Source of the DNA: Emiliania huxleyi CCMP1516
Lineage: Eukaryota; Haptophyta; Isochrysidales; Noelaerhabdaceae
DNA: 64,000 nt
Reading direction: 5' to 3'
Assembly (NCBI RefSeq): GCF_000372725.1
Contig: NW_005201223.1
Location: forward strand, 27,007 to 91,006
Of the stretch, positions 38,652 through 49,778 are shown piece by piece. Numbering within the stretch: position 1 is the first letter of the stretch; every line of letters starts with the position of its first letter. A program made the position numbers and the translations under genes. The notes beneath the pieces were generated by a model, which was given only the letters and a program-made list of their open reading frames with translations, was not told the origin of the DNA and made no database searches.

Positions 38652-39111
38652 TGTTTTGGAAGGCTTGTGGGATGGGAAGCGATGCGAAGGAGGGGCACAC
38701 TTCGCCGACCGATTACGAATGAGCCGTAACGATCTGCGCTGCACTTGAGCACTTGAGCACTGGATAGGGTCGATTCCGCATGGTACATGACCCCTGCTGC
38801 TGTTACCTCCGGTCCACACGGGTACTCCCGTGCTAGGACAACAAGGAAGGCCCCACGGTACACGGCGTCTCCACACTAGGCGAGTCACACATGTGTCGGG
38901 ATTGGGATCAAAGCGCTGACTGAGAGTCATGAATGAATGTATGTATGTGCATGTTGTCATGCGAGACGCTCCCGGCGGAGCGACTCATTCATCTTGGCTT
39001 GGGTCTGCTGCGCGCTGCTCCGGGGGAGCTTTGCTTTGTGGTGCGGTCGCTGTGGCCTCTGCGAGGAAGAGGAAGCCGAAAGACTTCTACTGACTGGAAA
39101 TCGTCGCCGAA
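38652..39111. other. Divergent intergenic region with dispersed repeat
   Basis: A repeat unit at 38742-38787 is the inverted copy of 33452-33490. Shared promoter space for the repeat protein (minus) and the BolA-like gene (plus). No gene seen. Confidence 0.55.
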
Positions 39112-39869
39112 ATGGACAGGTACGCGGCTGCGCTCAGTGCGAAGTTCTCCCCCGAGTGCATGTGCCTGCAGGACGTGAGCGACGGGCATACACGGCAAGG
39201 CTTCGCCGACGGAAGGGTGAAGAAAACGCGAACAACCAATTACTCCTTGTCTCTACACATTACCTGCCCTTGCCACGCTAGGCGCTCGACGCGGAGGGCT
39301 TGGAGATTCTCCTGCTCCTCGTCAGTTCCGCCTTTGAGGACCTAGCAGCGCTGCAGCGGCAGCAGGCTCCGTCCTGCCTTTCTCTGTGTCACCTCTGGAG
39401 AGCAGCGCTCAGCCGCTGGACCCTCCGGCCCCTCTCCCCTCCCGGCCATCCTCACCCCCCGAAGCAGGCGGTCAATGACATCCTCGGCCCAGACCTGCGA
39501 AGTGGCAAAATTCACTCGATTCAGATGCGGTGGCGACTCCACACAACACACCGATCTCTGACACTCACTCCTCCGCCTTCCACACAGAGCCGCCCTCCCA
39601 TCAGGTGCTGGACGCCGGCGCAGTGGCAGAAGAAGGGCCGCCCAACAACGCTGCGGTCCGGCGTCCCTTGCGCGCTCATCGCCCTCTCCGAGTCTCCGCT
39701 CCTCTCCCTCCCGGCGGCATCCCCCGCCGCCGGCCTCGCCGGGCCGCCTGTGTGCTCGCTGCCGCCATCAAAGGTGTCATCCGAGCCGAGCCTGCCGACG
39801 TGGAAGCTGCCGCCAAAGATGGTTGAGCACCAGCAGCTCTGCGAGTGTGGCGGTGGCGCGGTCTCGTGA
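39112..39869 (+). CDS. BolA-like protein
   Basis: About 157 aa; exons 39112-39174, 39282-39365, 39468-39529 and 39605-39869, in phase. The joined sequence EILLLLVSSAFEDLAALQRQ|QAVNDILGP..GKIHSIQMR|CWTPAQW follows the BolA fold: strand, SxxFxG-like turn, QRHRxVN helix, then IHALSI and the TPxQW end. BolA proteins work with monothiol glutaredoxins in iron-sulfur cluster trafficking, in cytosol or organelles. The conserved His-Arg of the helix is replaced (QRQQAVN), so one ligand position is unusual. The last 60 residues after TPAQW are an extra Ser/Pro-rich tail. Intron 2 starts with GC (39366). Confidence 0.78.
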
Positions 39870-40449
39870 GGCGGCGTGCCTACTTGGCCGGGTTTTGCGT
39901 GTTTTGAGGACTTGTGCGCGTGGCTGATGCTAGCGGCTGATGTGGCGTCAGGTGTGTATGTGGTGTGGAGGGAACGTCTGCATGGACATGGTTGGGAGGC
40001 TACACGGGCGACACGAGGGTCCTCGCGCTATCGCTCTCGATCCTCTCTCTCCGCGTGGTCTGTGATTGTGTTTTTTTTGCGCGTCATGTGTGTGTGTCGT
40101 CCGCCCAAACTCTTGATGATGTGTTGAACCATTTCTAACTCACAACTTTCTAGTCTCTCTCTATATATAAAGCAATGCAATCTCCGCTCATCCTAACATA
40201 AGTGGACGTCGACTCCACCGACGTGCGACGAGACGTGTGTGCGCCCACGGCGCGCGCACCGGGGCCCACGTACACGCTCTCTCCGACGTCCGAGACCGCG
40301 AGAGCGAGACGCGCGAGGTCGATCACAGCATGCGCTCCAATCGCTGGTTCGACTCGTTGCGCCTCGGGTGTGCGCCTCTCGCCGCACACCGGATTCCTGC
40401 TCGCACGACCGTGTCGACGCTCGCGACGCGCGCCCGGCAAGAGGCTACT

Positions 40450-40488
<39 letters not shown>

Positions 40489-40572
40489 CCGCTCGCTCGC
40501 CCCTTGCGTGGGTCCGAGCTTACTACACTAACGCCTCTTGTGTGGCGGGCGGGTGCGCCTCTCACGCCCCTC
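39870..40572. other. Convergent intergenic region with CT repeat
   Basis: Holds a (CT)n run at about 40452-40485. Frames through it are low complexity; no gene supported. Confidence 0.55.
40452..40485 (+). repeat. (CT)n microsatellite
   Basis: Near-perfect dinucleotide run of about 34 bases. Confidence 0.9.
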
Positions 40573-43062
40573 TCACCGGAGGGTGTCGGGGAGGACGGCC
40601 TGCTGCTGGTTGGCGAGGAGCACGTCCCCCATGGAGGGCGTCCTGGAGAGGCCCGACGCTGTCGCAGCCTCCGAGAGCGCGTCCTCGTCCTCGCGCGGGT
40701 CCTTGCCCTCCGCCTTGGCCTTGAGGCCCTTGCCGGCGGAGGTGAGGACCACGACCCGCGGCGACTTGGCCACCGCCTCGCCCTCTCCTACAGACGCAGA
40801 GAAGGCGCGTGGCTGGTCGTGCTGGATGGGCGCTTGCCCGCTGCTCGCCGCCCTCCGCCTGCGCTCCTCCGCCCCTCCTCCTTGCGCCTCGCCGCCGCGT
40901 CCTGCTCGCGCCTGGCGGCGCCGCGGCGCTCGTACTGCATCAGCCGGCCTGCGGCGGCACCGAGGGGTGGTGGAGAGGGAGCGACGGCCACCCCTAGCCC
41001 TCTGAGAGATCGGCTCTCGCCAATGTGCCACGAGAGGAGCGGGTGCAGCAGCGCCGCGACGACGAAGCCGCCGCCGACGATGAGAGCGATGTGCGACACG
41101 TCGCCGGCCGCGTGCGTGAAGCGGGCGCCCCACTGAGTGATCCTCTGCGCGTGCTGGCCGAGGACGGTCGCGGCGAGGCCGAGCGCGCCGACCACCGCCG
41201 CAGCGTGGTGCGGCGGCAGCGCCGTCAGCTGGAGCGCAAAGCCGAGGACGAAGCAGATAAACTAGGAGTTGGGTCGGGGTGCGCGCGTGTGGGGCCGTGG
41301 GTGGCAGAGGGGCGGGAGGCGGGAGGTGGACGATGGAGGGTGGAGGGTGGAGGCACTCGCACCTGCACGAAGCGCGGATCGCCGCGCTTGCGGTAGACGA
41401 AGGCGAGGTTGACCACGGAGAGGGCGAGGTTGGGCAGGAGGGCGACGAGGTCGACCTTCGCGTGCAGAAAGTAATAGGCGACGACCGCGTTGGCGGCATA
41501 GGCGGTCGCGTTGAAGGCGAAGGAGAAGGTGGTGGCCGAGATGAAGCCATGGAACTTGAGCGTCTGGGGGGAGGCGGCGGCAGCCCGTCGGGGAGCGGCG
41601 GGAGGGGAGAGGCGTGTGCGGCGTGTGCGGCGGGAGGGGCGGGAGGTGCGGGAGGTGCGGCGCCTGCAGGAAGAAAGCGGTGGTCACGTTGTGCGCGATG
41701 TCGAGCGAGACGAAGAGCGGGACGAAGCGCCACTCGGGCGGCAGCAGGCCTCGCATGTGCAGCGACACAAAGTAGGGCACAGCCACCTGCCGGCCCGAGA
41801 TCCGCCGAGATGAGCCGAGATGCAGCCGAGGCGCGAGGCGGGGTGCGCCGCCGCCTGCGACTTGAAGACATAGTTGAGCCGCACCACCTTGACCTGCCGA
41901 GGGACGGGCGGGGCGGGAGGAGCGCTCGTCGCACAGCGCGCACGGCGGGCCGCCCCACATCCTACCGCCCACGTCCCAGCCCGCCCACATCCGCGCCACC
42001 GGGCGGCGGAGCTGACGCCGGCAGCGGCGGCGGCGTGGTGCGGCTGGCGCTCTCTCGCCTGCAGGTTGATCCACGCCACCCGCCAGGCCGAGAGCTTGCG
42101 TCCGTTGGCCGCCTCATTGCCCGCCTCCCAGTCGGCGTACGAGGTCTTTGGGAAGGTAGCGCGCGACATGAACCAAAACATGGCGAAGGAGAAGTAGGCG
42201 AGCTTGGCCGCCGCGCCGCGCGAGGAGGTCGGGTGCTCCGCCGCCGACCCCTCAAAGCACGGCAGGAAGGCGCCGTGCTGCAGCGCGATGACCACCTGCG
42301 CGAGCAGGGCCGCGGGGAAGGGTTGCGGGAGTCGTCGGGAGGCGCTGTGTCAGGAGTATGGGAGGACGGTGAGCCGCCCCCAAAGACTACGATCTCCAGC
42401 CAGAGCTCCCATTGGAGGCCGTTTCTATGGCTTCCCTCTCTACCCGAGGCTCTGCTCGGACCTGGAACCAAAAGTTCTCGACGAGGAAGCCGTACCTGCG
42501 GTGAGCACGGGCGGCAGGGGATCACGGCTGACGACGAGATTGGCGTGGTGGGGCAGGAGGCTGAGGAGGTTTGGTCCTCTCCTCTCCTCTCCTCTCCTCA
42601 CCTCTCTTTTCTCCTCTCCTCTCCTCTCCTCTCCTCTCCTCTCCTCTCCTCAAGGAGGGTGCGGAAAGCGGCGGGGCTGGGCGGCGAGGCTGGCGGTAAG
42701 GCGAACGGGAGAGTAAGTGCGTGCGCTGTGGCCGAGCTCCGATGTGGAGCGCGGCGGAGAGGCCAGAGTGGAGAGGCGGGGAGAGAGGAGCGAGGAGGTG
42801 CCGCTCACGAAAACGTCCGGCTCTCGGCGAACATGCCCTTGTTGACGTCGGATTTGGCTAGGTGGCCAAAGTTGCGCAGCGCCGAGGCTGTCACGAGGCA
42901 CCCACACACTTTCATGGCCATGAACCACAAAAAGTCGGCGCTGTAGCGCCGCTCGCAAAACATAAAGCCGTAAAAGTCGAGCGCTTCGAGAACGAGGTAG
43001 GTGACACCGAGCACCTTGTGGTCCGAATGCCGGAGCGGGTTGACCAATGTCCTGAAATTCAT
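40573..43062 (-). CDS. Multi-pass membrane protein, unknown family
   Basis: Nine exons on the minus strand: 43062-42809, 42495-42462, 42295-42059, 41893-41855, 41786-41664, 41563-41363, 41261-41015, 40948-40912 and 40840-40573; total 1440 nt, 479 aa, all phases consistent. About eight hydrophobic helices are visible, for example VLGVTYLVLEALDFYGFMFC, LAYFSFAMFWFMS, FVPLFVSLDIAHNVTTAFFL, LLPNLALSVVNLAFVY and HIALIVGGGFVVAALLHPLL. A cytoplasmic-looking basic/acidic tail of about 100 residues follows. The family is not recognised. Five of eight introns start with GC. Exons of 34, 39 and 37 nt are small. The gene is head-to-head with the next plus-strand gene, 94 bp apart. Confidence 0.75.
42575..42652 (+). 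repeat. CTCCT pentanucleotide tract in membrane-protein intron 1
   Basis: Runs of CTCCTCTCCT between exons 1 and 2 of the membrane-protein gene. Confidence 0.85.
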
Positions 43063-43156
43063 CACGTGACCGTTCGCGCCGGCCGGGCCGGCAAGTGGGC
43101 GATCAGCGCAAGGTCGACCAAGGGATGAGAATCGGCGCGGGTTCCCTTTCTTTGAA
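43063..43156. promoter_or_regulatory. Short bidirectional promoter
   Basis: 94 bp separate the divergent start codons at 43062 (minus) and 43157 (plus). Confidence 0.5.
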
Positions 43157-45608
43157 ATGCGAAACTCCAGAAATAGCGCGCGGTTTGAAGAGCTTTTGAA
43201 AGACAAAGTTAGCCCGGAAAAGAAACCTAGCATCCTGTACAGATCCGCTTGGTTCGATTCATGGAGGCAGGCATCGCCGATGTGGTCTAGCACAAAGACA
43301 ATTGCTTACGAGGTCAACCACTGCTGGATCTCTCCGCTTCGCCGAGGGCCGGCGGAGGTTGCGGACGCAGAATGCGAGGTGGAGCGGGCGAGGGCTGCCG
43401 CCGTGGCTGCGGCGAGTTCGGCAGCTGCGGCGGCAGAGGCGGCGGTTGCGGCGGCCACGGAGCGGCGGAGGGCCGTGGTGGTCGCTGCAGCGTCACGAAG
43501 CGGGGGCCACAGCACTAGCTTGTGGCGCCGGAGCCGGCGTCCCAGCCTCACCGCAGAAGCTGCCTCCTCCTCGGGAGTGAGTGCGGCGGCAGCGGTGTCG
43601 GAGATCCACGCCAACGCCGCGGCGGCGGCAGCCAACCTCGAGTCTCACGACGTCAAGCGCACGGCCGTGCCTGTCCGCCTCGCCGACGATGTGGGCGTCC
43701 GGCCTGTTGACCTCGCCGCCGCCCGCTTCGCCGGCAGAGCAGAGGTGCTCCCGCCGCTGCCGTCCGGCCTGCTGCTCGCGCTCCTCCTCCTCGCTGTGTC
43801 GACGCTGGGCCCGGCCCTCGTCGAGATCTGGTCGCGACTCCACCGGCGCAGAGGCCGTCTTCGCGCAGAGGGCATCGGAGGGGAGAGAGGCGAGGCTGGC
43901 GGCGGCGAGGCTGGCGGCGGCGAGGGCGCAAACCGGCCGGCTGAGGAGTGCAGCGGGGAGGAGGAGGAGGAGGAGGAGTGGCTGCGTGCCGTGACCGCCT
44001 CTGCCGCCAAGCTGCCGACGAGGGCGGTGAGGGCGGCGGGCGGGCACGCGAGGTGGGAGCAAGGCTGGCGAGAGCAACAGCGAGCGCTCGCCCTCGCGTC
44101 GCTCGGCCGTCTTTGCTCCGGCGCGGCGAGGCAGCGTGCGCTGCTGTGCTGGCGGAGCGCGGCGGCGGCGATTGCCGCCGACGAGGCGCTCGCGGCGTCC
44201 GAAGACGAGCGCGCGAAGGCGCGAGAGAGGGGGTGGGAGGGGGTGGGAGGATGAGGGTGAGGCGGATGAGAGGGGTGAGGACGGGTCGGAGGGCCTCAGT
44301 GCGTGGCACACGGCCCACTAACTTGTCCGCCAACACCGCGGCACGTCCCTTCGGCACGTCCCTCGCGGAGCCCCCCCGCCTCCCCCGCCCTCCCAGGCGT
44401 TGGGCGAGCGCGACCACGCGCTGGGCCTCCTTCACACCTTCGAGGCGAGATGGCCCGAGATGGCCCGAGATGGCCCGAGATGGCCCGAGATGGCCCAAGA
44501 TGGCCCGAGAGTATTCTCCACTGACGAGGACATCAGCCGCCGCAAGAGGAGGAGGAGGAGGAGGGGCCTCTTCGCCGAAGCCTCTCGCGCCCTTTCTGCA
44601 GGCGAGGCTGCAGCCGCCGGAGGAGGAGGAGGCTGCTGCAGCCGCCGGGCGGATCGGTGCTGCTGCAGCCTCCTCGGCGGCGGATCGGTCGCTCGGCGTC
44701 AGCGACGCATCCGTCGAGATTGCAATGTCCCTCCGCTCGCTGCGCACAAACCTCTCGCGCGTCACGGAGCCGGCAGCCGGAGGGCACAGGCGCACTCTCC
44801 CCGCCGCCCTCCCCGCCGCCCTCCCCGCCGCCCTCCCGCTGCCGCCGCCGAATTTGCTTTGCGTCGGCGGCGGCGCACCGCCCCCGCCAGACCCGTGACC
44901 CATTGCGCCTCAGGCTGGCGGACCGCTTGGCCGAGGTTCCTCGCCTCGCGTCGGTGGCCACATCACTGCTGCCGCGGCTGGCCGGCACAGTCTCGCCCTC
45001 GCGCCTCTTCTCGCACATGCTGCGCGAGGCGCCGCCCGAGAGAGAGTGCTCTCACCCTCCCCCACCCCACCCACCCAACCCCGCACCCACCCAGACCACC
45101 GCCACCACCTTCCGCAACCCTCGCCCGCCCCCGACGGCCCCTCACCCGCCCCCGACGCCCCACCCCACGCGGTCTTCGCCCCGCCCCTTCCAGGTCAACG
45201 ACGCGCTCGCCCTCGAGGCGGAGCGCAAGCGGCGCGCCGAGGTCCTCGCTGCGACGAGCGCTGCGCTGCGGGGCCTGCACGGCGCGGCGGAGCACGGCGC
45301 GGCGGAGGCGGTCGCGGCGGAGGAGGTCGCCTCGCTCGGCCTGCCAAGGCGAGGGCCGTTGCCCGCGGCCCCGCGCCTCTGCGCGTGGACAGTCGAGACA
45401 GACTCGTAGCCCGCACCGAGCCCCGGCCCGCCCTTCGCCGCTCAGGATCTCGCGGCGGAGGTCCAACCTCACGGCGGAGAACGTGCAGCGGCACGAGAAA
45501 CTGCTGAGCCCCCTCCGCGTGCCGGAGCTGCTCGGCCGCAACCCCTCGGGCACTGCCCCGCGCGGCGGCTGGCCAAGGAGTCCGGCGGGCTACGCGCACA
45601 GCCACTAG
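43157..45608 (+). CDS. Ala/Glu-rich coiled-coil membrane protein, all introns GC-AG
   Basis: Exons 43157-44185, 44397-44444, 44602-44756, 44914-45028, 45194-45348 and 45446-45608 sum to 1665 nt (554 aa) with every phase matching. Ala-rich helices surround one hydrophobic segment (GLLLALLLLAVSTLGPALVE, about residues 208-228). Downstream is a Glu-rich stretch and charged coiled coil (LADRLAEVPRLASVAT, ALALEAERKRRAEVLAA), ending ISRRRSNLTAENVQRHEKLL. This suggests a single-pass membrane anchor with a cytoplasmic coiled coil, perhaps a tether. Family not recognised. All five introns start with GC. The N-terminal 80 residues are less certain because they lie close to the divergent promoter. Confidence 0.65.
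44449..44513 (+). repeat. 10-bp tandem repeat (GATGGCCCGA) in an intron
   Basis: Six units in a row inside intron 2 of the coiled-coil gene, one unit with A for G. Confidence 0.9.
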
Positions 45609-45880
45609 CCTTGGCGTGTATTGACAGTGATGTATTACATGTAGGATACGTACATCCCACCGCAATCGTTTCTAGAGCGACTCAAACTCCTCATCAAGAC
45701 ACTCTCAATCAGGGGGCAGGGCGCGCCGCGGGCGCCGCGCGCACACCAAAACCCACACGCCCCTAGCATGCTGAACGCAACGTAGGGCGTCAAGCGCCTC
45801 CCCGTACCACATCATCTGGCACCCCCATTACGTGCTCATACCATGCCATGCATAAAGTACCCAGCGGGGCGGGAAGCACC

Positions 45881-46360
45881 TCACATAATGCAAAAGCAAG
45901 CACGGGGTTGCGCCCCCCCGGCAGGCGGCATCGCCGCGGCGCGGAGAATGGAGTCTCGCAGGTCGGGCGTACGCCCCGCGCCCAGCATTGCCCCTAGTAG
46001 GTGTAGCATCCCCCTCACTCCGCCGCCGATGCACTCCTCGAGCTCAACAGGCTCACTTCCCAAGGGGTCTGCGGCGGCCGCTCCGGCGCTCTCGCTCTGT
46101 CGGTCTGGGGCGGAAGCAGCTCGCGGGGCCTGCTGGGCACGGCTCGGCGGCAGCTCGAGGGGCTCCGCTCCCAGCAGCGCGAGCATCGACGCTCGCCGCC
46201 CCTCCCGCGAGCAGCCTGCGCCACACGCCTCCTGCATGAGCGAGGGCGACCACGACTGCATCCGCCTTAGCTTGACCGGGGAGGTCTGGCGAAGCGTGCC
46301 GAGCGAGACTTTGGCGGCCTCGCTCAGGTGCGAGGTGACCGGGTGACAGGCGACCGCCAT
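45881..46360 (-). CDS. Hypothetical small protein
   Basis: 159-codon frame from ATG 46360. Mixed composition (SEAAKVSLGTLRQTSPVKLR; VELEECIGGGVRGMLHLLGA) and a Cys-containing end (RACFCIM). No domain recognised; the frame is not flanked by clear splice signals. The 272 bases downstream to 45609 hold nothing I can support. Confidence 0.35.
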   Translation of the reverse strand: MAVACHPVTSHLSEAAKVSLGTLRQTSPVKLRRMQSWSPSLMQEACGAGCSREGRRASMLALLGAEPLELPPSRAQQAPRAASAPDRQSESAGAAAADPLGSEPVELEECIGGGVRGMLHLLGAMLGAGRTPDLRDSILRAAAMPPAGGAQPRACFCIM

Positions 46361-46994
46361 CAGTGCCGTCTTCTGACGCTCGTGTGCTCTTGCGGGAGCT
46401 CGCGGGGGGGACCACTCACTCAGGAGAGGGGGGAACATAAGATTTGGAAGATTTCGTCGCTACCCGGGTATCAGTTACAAGATTCTGGTGTGGACAGGCA
46501 CGAGGCACCGCCTCCGAGATGCATGAGGTATTTCCCTCTCTAAGAGCCAGAATAAAACATTTGAGCCGCGACGGTGCCCGCCACTCGCCCGTTGTGAGAG
46601 CTGAGAGGGAGAGAGGCCTGCCTTGTGGCTGTCGCGGCAGAGAGAGACAACAAGAAATCACGACTTTCTTCTCGCGGCAGAGCCCCACGAACGCGACGCG
46701 ACGGAGAAAATATCCTATGACGCTGTGCGCTGGTCCCTATGAGAGGTTGAGGTGCGAGCCCTGGAGGCCCTGGGGATGGAGGGAGACTACCCGCGGGCCT
46801 AGAAGGTCCTTCACACCCAAGGACGAAAGAAGCACGCGCGTTCTTTGCGGGAACCACCGGGGTGCGTTCTTACCCCGGAGCGACCTCCTCACACTCAGCC
46901 TGCGGAGGCGGTAGCGCTGCAGCCTCAGCGGCTCCGGCCTCATGCAGCACAACGAACGAAAGACATCGCCCGCAGCCCTCGAGAGAGCTGATGA
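46361..46994. other. Intergenic region
   Basis: No supported gene; probably contains upstream exon(s) of the TIR-like gene that I could not place. Confidence 0.4.
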
Positions 46995-47612
46995 AGCCGC
47001 CACGTAGCGAAGTACATCTCTGCAACCAGCGGACTCTACCCACCGCTCGAGCTCCGGCGCGGCGTGAGCGTTGCCAGCACGCTCACATCCTTCGACTCGC
47101 TGTCCAGCTGCCACTCGACCAATATCTTTGCCACGCAACCGGACAAGCTGGCACTTCAAGATCGCGAGCGCCTCTTCCATCGGTCGCGGCCTGTCTGCGC
47201 CATAGACTGCTTCGTTTCGCACGCCTGGCGGTCAGAGGGAAGCCGCAAGTGGATGGCCCTCGCTCTCCACGAGGCCGGCCTCGTTCCGCTGGCCGTCGCC
47301 CTGCTCGCGTGCCTTGCGATGGGCTTGATTCAACGTTCGGTCAAGCTGCCTGGCAACGTCCGCCTGGTGGCTGAGAACCGCATCGCTTTCTACGTGTCAC
47401 CATATGAGTACACCGCTGGGCTGCTCGCCGCCGTCGCCTCGATCTTCCTCCTCCTCGCCATGCAGCGCACACGCACTTACTTTGTTGACGCGGCGTGCAT
47501 CCACCAAACGAACCGAGCTCTGAAGACTCAAGGCATCCGGCATTTGGCAGGTTACGTGGCAATGTCGTCGAAGCTGCTGGTCCTCTGGGATACCCAGGTT
47601 GATGATCAGTAG
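46995..47612 (+). pseudogene. TIR-like domain fragment, possibly truncated by a repeat
   Basis: The open frame has no ATG at its start, so it must begin with an exon acceptor. It reads YISATSGLYPPLELRRGVSV, then CAIDCFVSHAWRSEGSRKWM (the first strand and SHxW motif of TIR-like domains), two hydrophobic helices (LAVALLACLAMGLIQ; YTAGLLAAVASIFLLLAMQ), then TYFVDAACIHQTN and HLAGYVAMSSKLLVLWD. In related proteins a TRLWCxFEL block follows; here the frame stops after WDTQVDDQ and a dispersed repeat starts 60 bp later. A GTTGAT donor right after WDTQ leaves open that the gene continues past the repeat. Confidence 0.5.
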
Positions 47613-48275
47613 CTTGGTATTTGCACCATAGTGTCGCAATTTGTGCCACGCTTGGATAATCAACGCTTCTGAGCTCCCCGGCCCTGGATGTGCGGTTAAT
47701 GACTGCACTCCAAGTGCTCCTCGCATCTGTCCACGCCACACACACACCCTGACACACACGGGCAGAGAGAGGAGCCCCACTGGGCGGCCACACGGCAATC
47801 TTATAAGCGGTGCGCAAGGTTCGGTGCACGTGGGTGAGCAACCCTCGGGCCTGCCAAGCGATGGTAAAATAAAAAAGAATTCAGTAGTGGCCATCTCAGA
47901 GACAGCGGGAGCCGGGAGCGCATATAGAGAGACAGCGGGAGGCCATATGAGGGTCGATCTCGAGGGAAGGGCGCCAACACGACCCCACCGAGGGGGTTCT
48001 CCGGTGTACGCAGGACGGGAAACCGGTTATAAAAACTAAAGTTACAGAAAACGGACACACCTCACAGAGAGGAGGTGGGGGTAGCCGAAAAAAAGGAAGC
48101 GGGTCCCCTGTGCGGACTGCGGTGGCTTCTGCAGCTCTTGGCGCGCAAGACGGCGTTCTTCGTTTGGCGGCTTTGGCGGGAAAGACGAGCGGAGAAAAGT
48201 GCGCCCTCCCGCCTACTCCCGTGCTCCCAAGAACAGCACCCCACCGTCCCGTTTGTTCGTCGGCGGCCGCGCCGC
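47613..48275. other. Intergenic region with dispersed repeat
   Basis: Repeat unit at 47671-47720, a short duplicated AGAGAGACAGCGGGAG near 47897 and 47928. No supported gene. Confidence 0.5.
47671..47720 (+). repeat. Dispersed repeat (GACTGCACTCCAAGTGCTCC family)
   Basis: The same block is at 51741-51770 (shorter) and 59002-59049, with GAGCTCCCCGGCCCTGGATG preceding it in two of the three copies. Confidence 0.85.
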
Positions 48276-49726
48276 CTACCCGCTGCCCGTCTGCACGTCG
48301 AGCAGACTGTCCACCTCCTCGGGCGTGTGCAGCAGTATGGCGCTGCCGCCGTCGGCGTAGCCGCTCTCCGGCCGCGAGATGAGCTGGTGCATGCGCCTGT
48401 GCGTCGCCGCCAGCATCTGCGCGGCGCGGCGCGACGCGGCGGCGCGGAGGCGCGGCGTGGCGAGCCGGTGAGCGTGCGGCAGCAGCTCGCCGCCGCCGCG
48501 CGTGAAGAGGAGTGAGTAGAAGGAGCGCATCGCCTGCTCATGGGACGATGTGTGTGAAGAGACGATTGAGGGTGGCGAGCCGAAGGAGCGGGTCGCCGAC
48601 GAGAGCGCGAGCGACTCAAGCCCGACCATCGAGCAGAGCTGCAGCTGCGGCTGCGCGGCGGCGGTGCGCAGCGCGTCCAGCTTGGGCGCGAGGCCGCACT
48701 CCTCGAAGAAAGTGTCTGCCGTCGCGCGCACGAGAGCAGCCAGCAGCTGCTCCGTGTGCGCGTCCAGCTCGGCGCATGCCGACGCGGCGACAGCGTGCGC
48801 GCTGAGCACGCCGCGCGTCGCCTGGAGAGGAGCGTGCGATGGACATGTCGTGGACGCGTCCCTCTCGAGTGCGCCGCTCAGCACGCCCCGCGTCACCTCG
48901 GCGCAGTTGAGCAGAAACATGGCGCGCTCCTCCGGCCGGAGCGGCCCGCCGCCGCCGCCGCCGCCGGTTGCCTCGCCCCGCAAGACGTGGCTCAGCGTCG
49001 CAGCGAGGCCACCGCTACCTCCTCCTCCCCCGCCGCCTCCCCCGCCGCCTGCGCCTCCTCCTCCGCCGCCGCCGCCGCCCCCCGCGCCGCTCGCCGCGAG
49101 TTCGCCGAGCAGCCGCAGCGGCGGCTCGATGAAGGCGTGCAGCGTCGCCGCCACCACGCCCTCCCACCCCGCAACGTCCCCACTGGCGCCGGCGCCACCC
49201 AGTAGCGGCGTCACCTCGGGAGAGTGCGAGGGCGGGGTGGGGGCGGCGGCGGCCGGCGACGCGGCGACGGCCTCGAGCAGCTCATCGAGGAGAGCGCCTA
49301 TCTCGGCGCAATCTCGGCTGATCTCGGGCGTCGAGGAGGGGCGCCGAGGGCAAGGAGCCGGCCGAGAAGGTGGTGAGCAGGCGGCTGGGAGGTGGCTGGG
49401 AGGTGGCTGGGAGGCGGCTGGGAGGTGCCTGGGAGGCGGCTGGGAGGTGGCTGGGAGGCGGCTGGGTGGTGGTGTGTCCTCTATCTAGAGCGGCACCCAA
49501 GCGCAGCAGCGGCCTCGGTGCAGACAAGTCGGCGGGCACGCGGCGAACGCCCGCCAGCGCGCCGCTCACCTCCGCCGCCAGCGCCGCCTCATACCTCCGT
49601 GCCGTCAGCATGGCGCAGCGCGACAGCGCCTCACCCAGCCCGATCGGAGGCGGCGCAGCCCCGTCGCCCTCTTCGCCGCCTCCGCCTCCGCCTCCGCCTC
49701 CGCCTCCGCCGCCCTCTGCACTCTCT

Positions 49727-49778
<52 letters not shown>

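Noticed and set aside
40573..41958. Single 461-codon minus-strand frame as the membrane protein's C-terminus.
   Set aside because: Only its last part (40573-40840) is in the right frame; upstream exons in other frames carry the hydrophobic helices.
43248..43275. GGTTCGATTC resembling a tRNA T-loop (B box).
   Set aside because: Flanking bases do not form a T stem and no A box or acceptor stem is in range.
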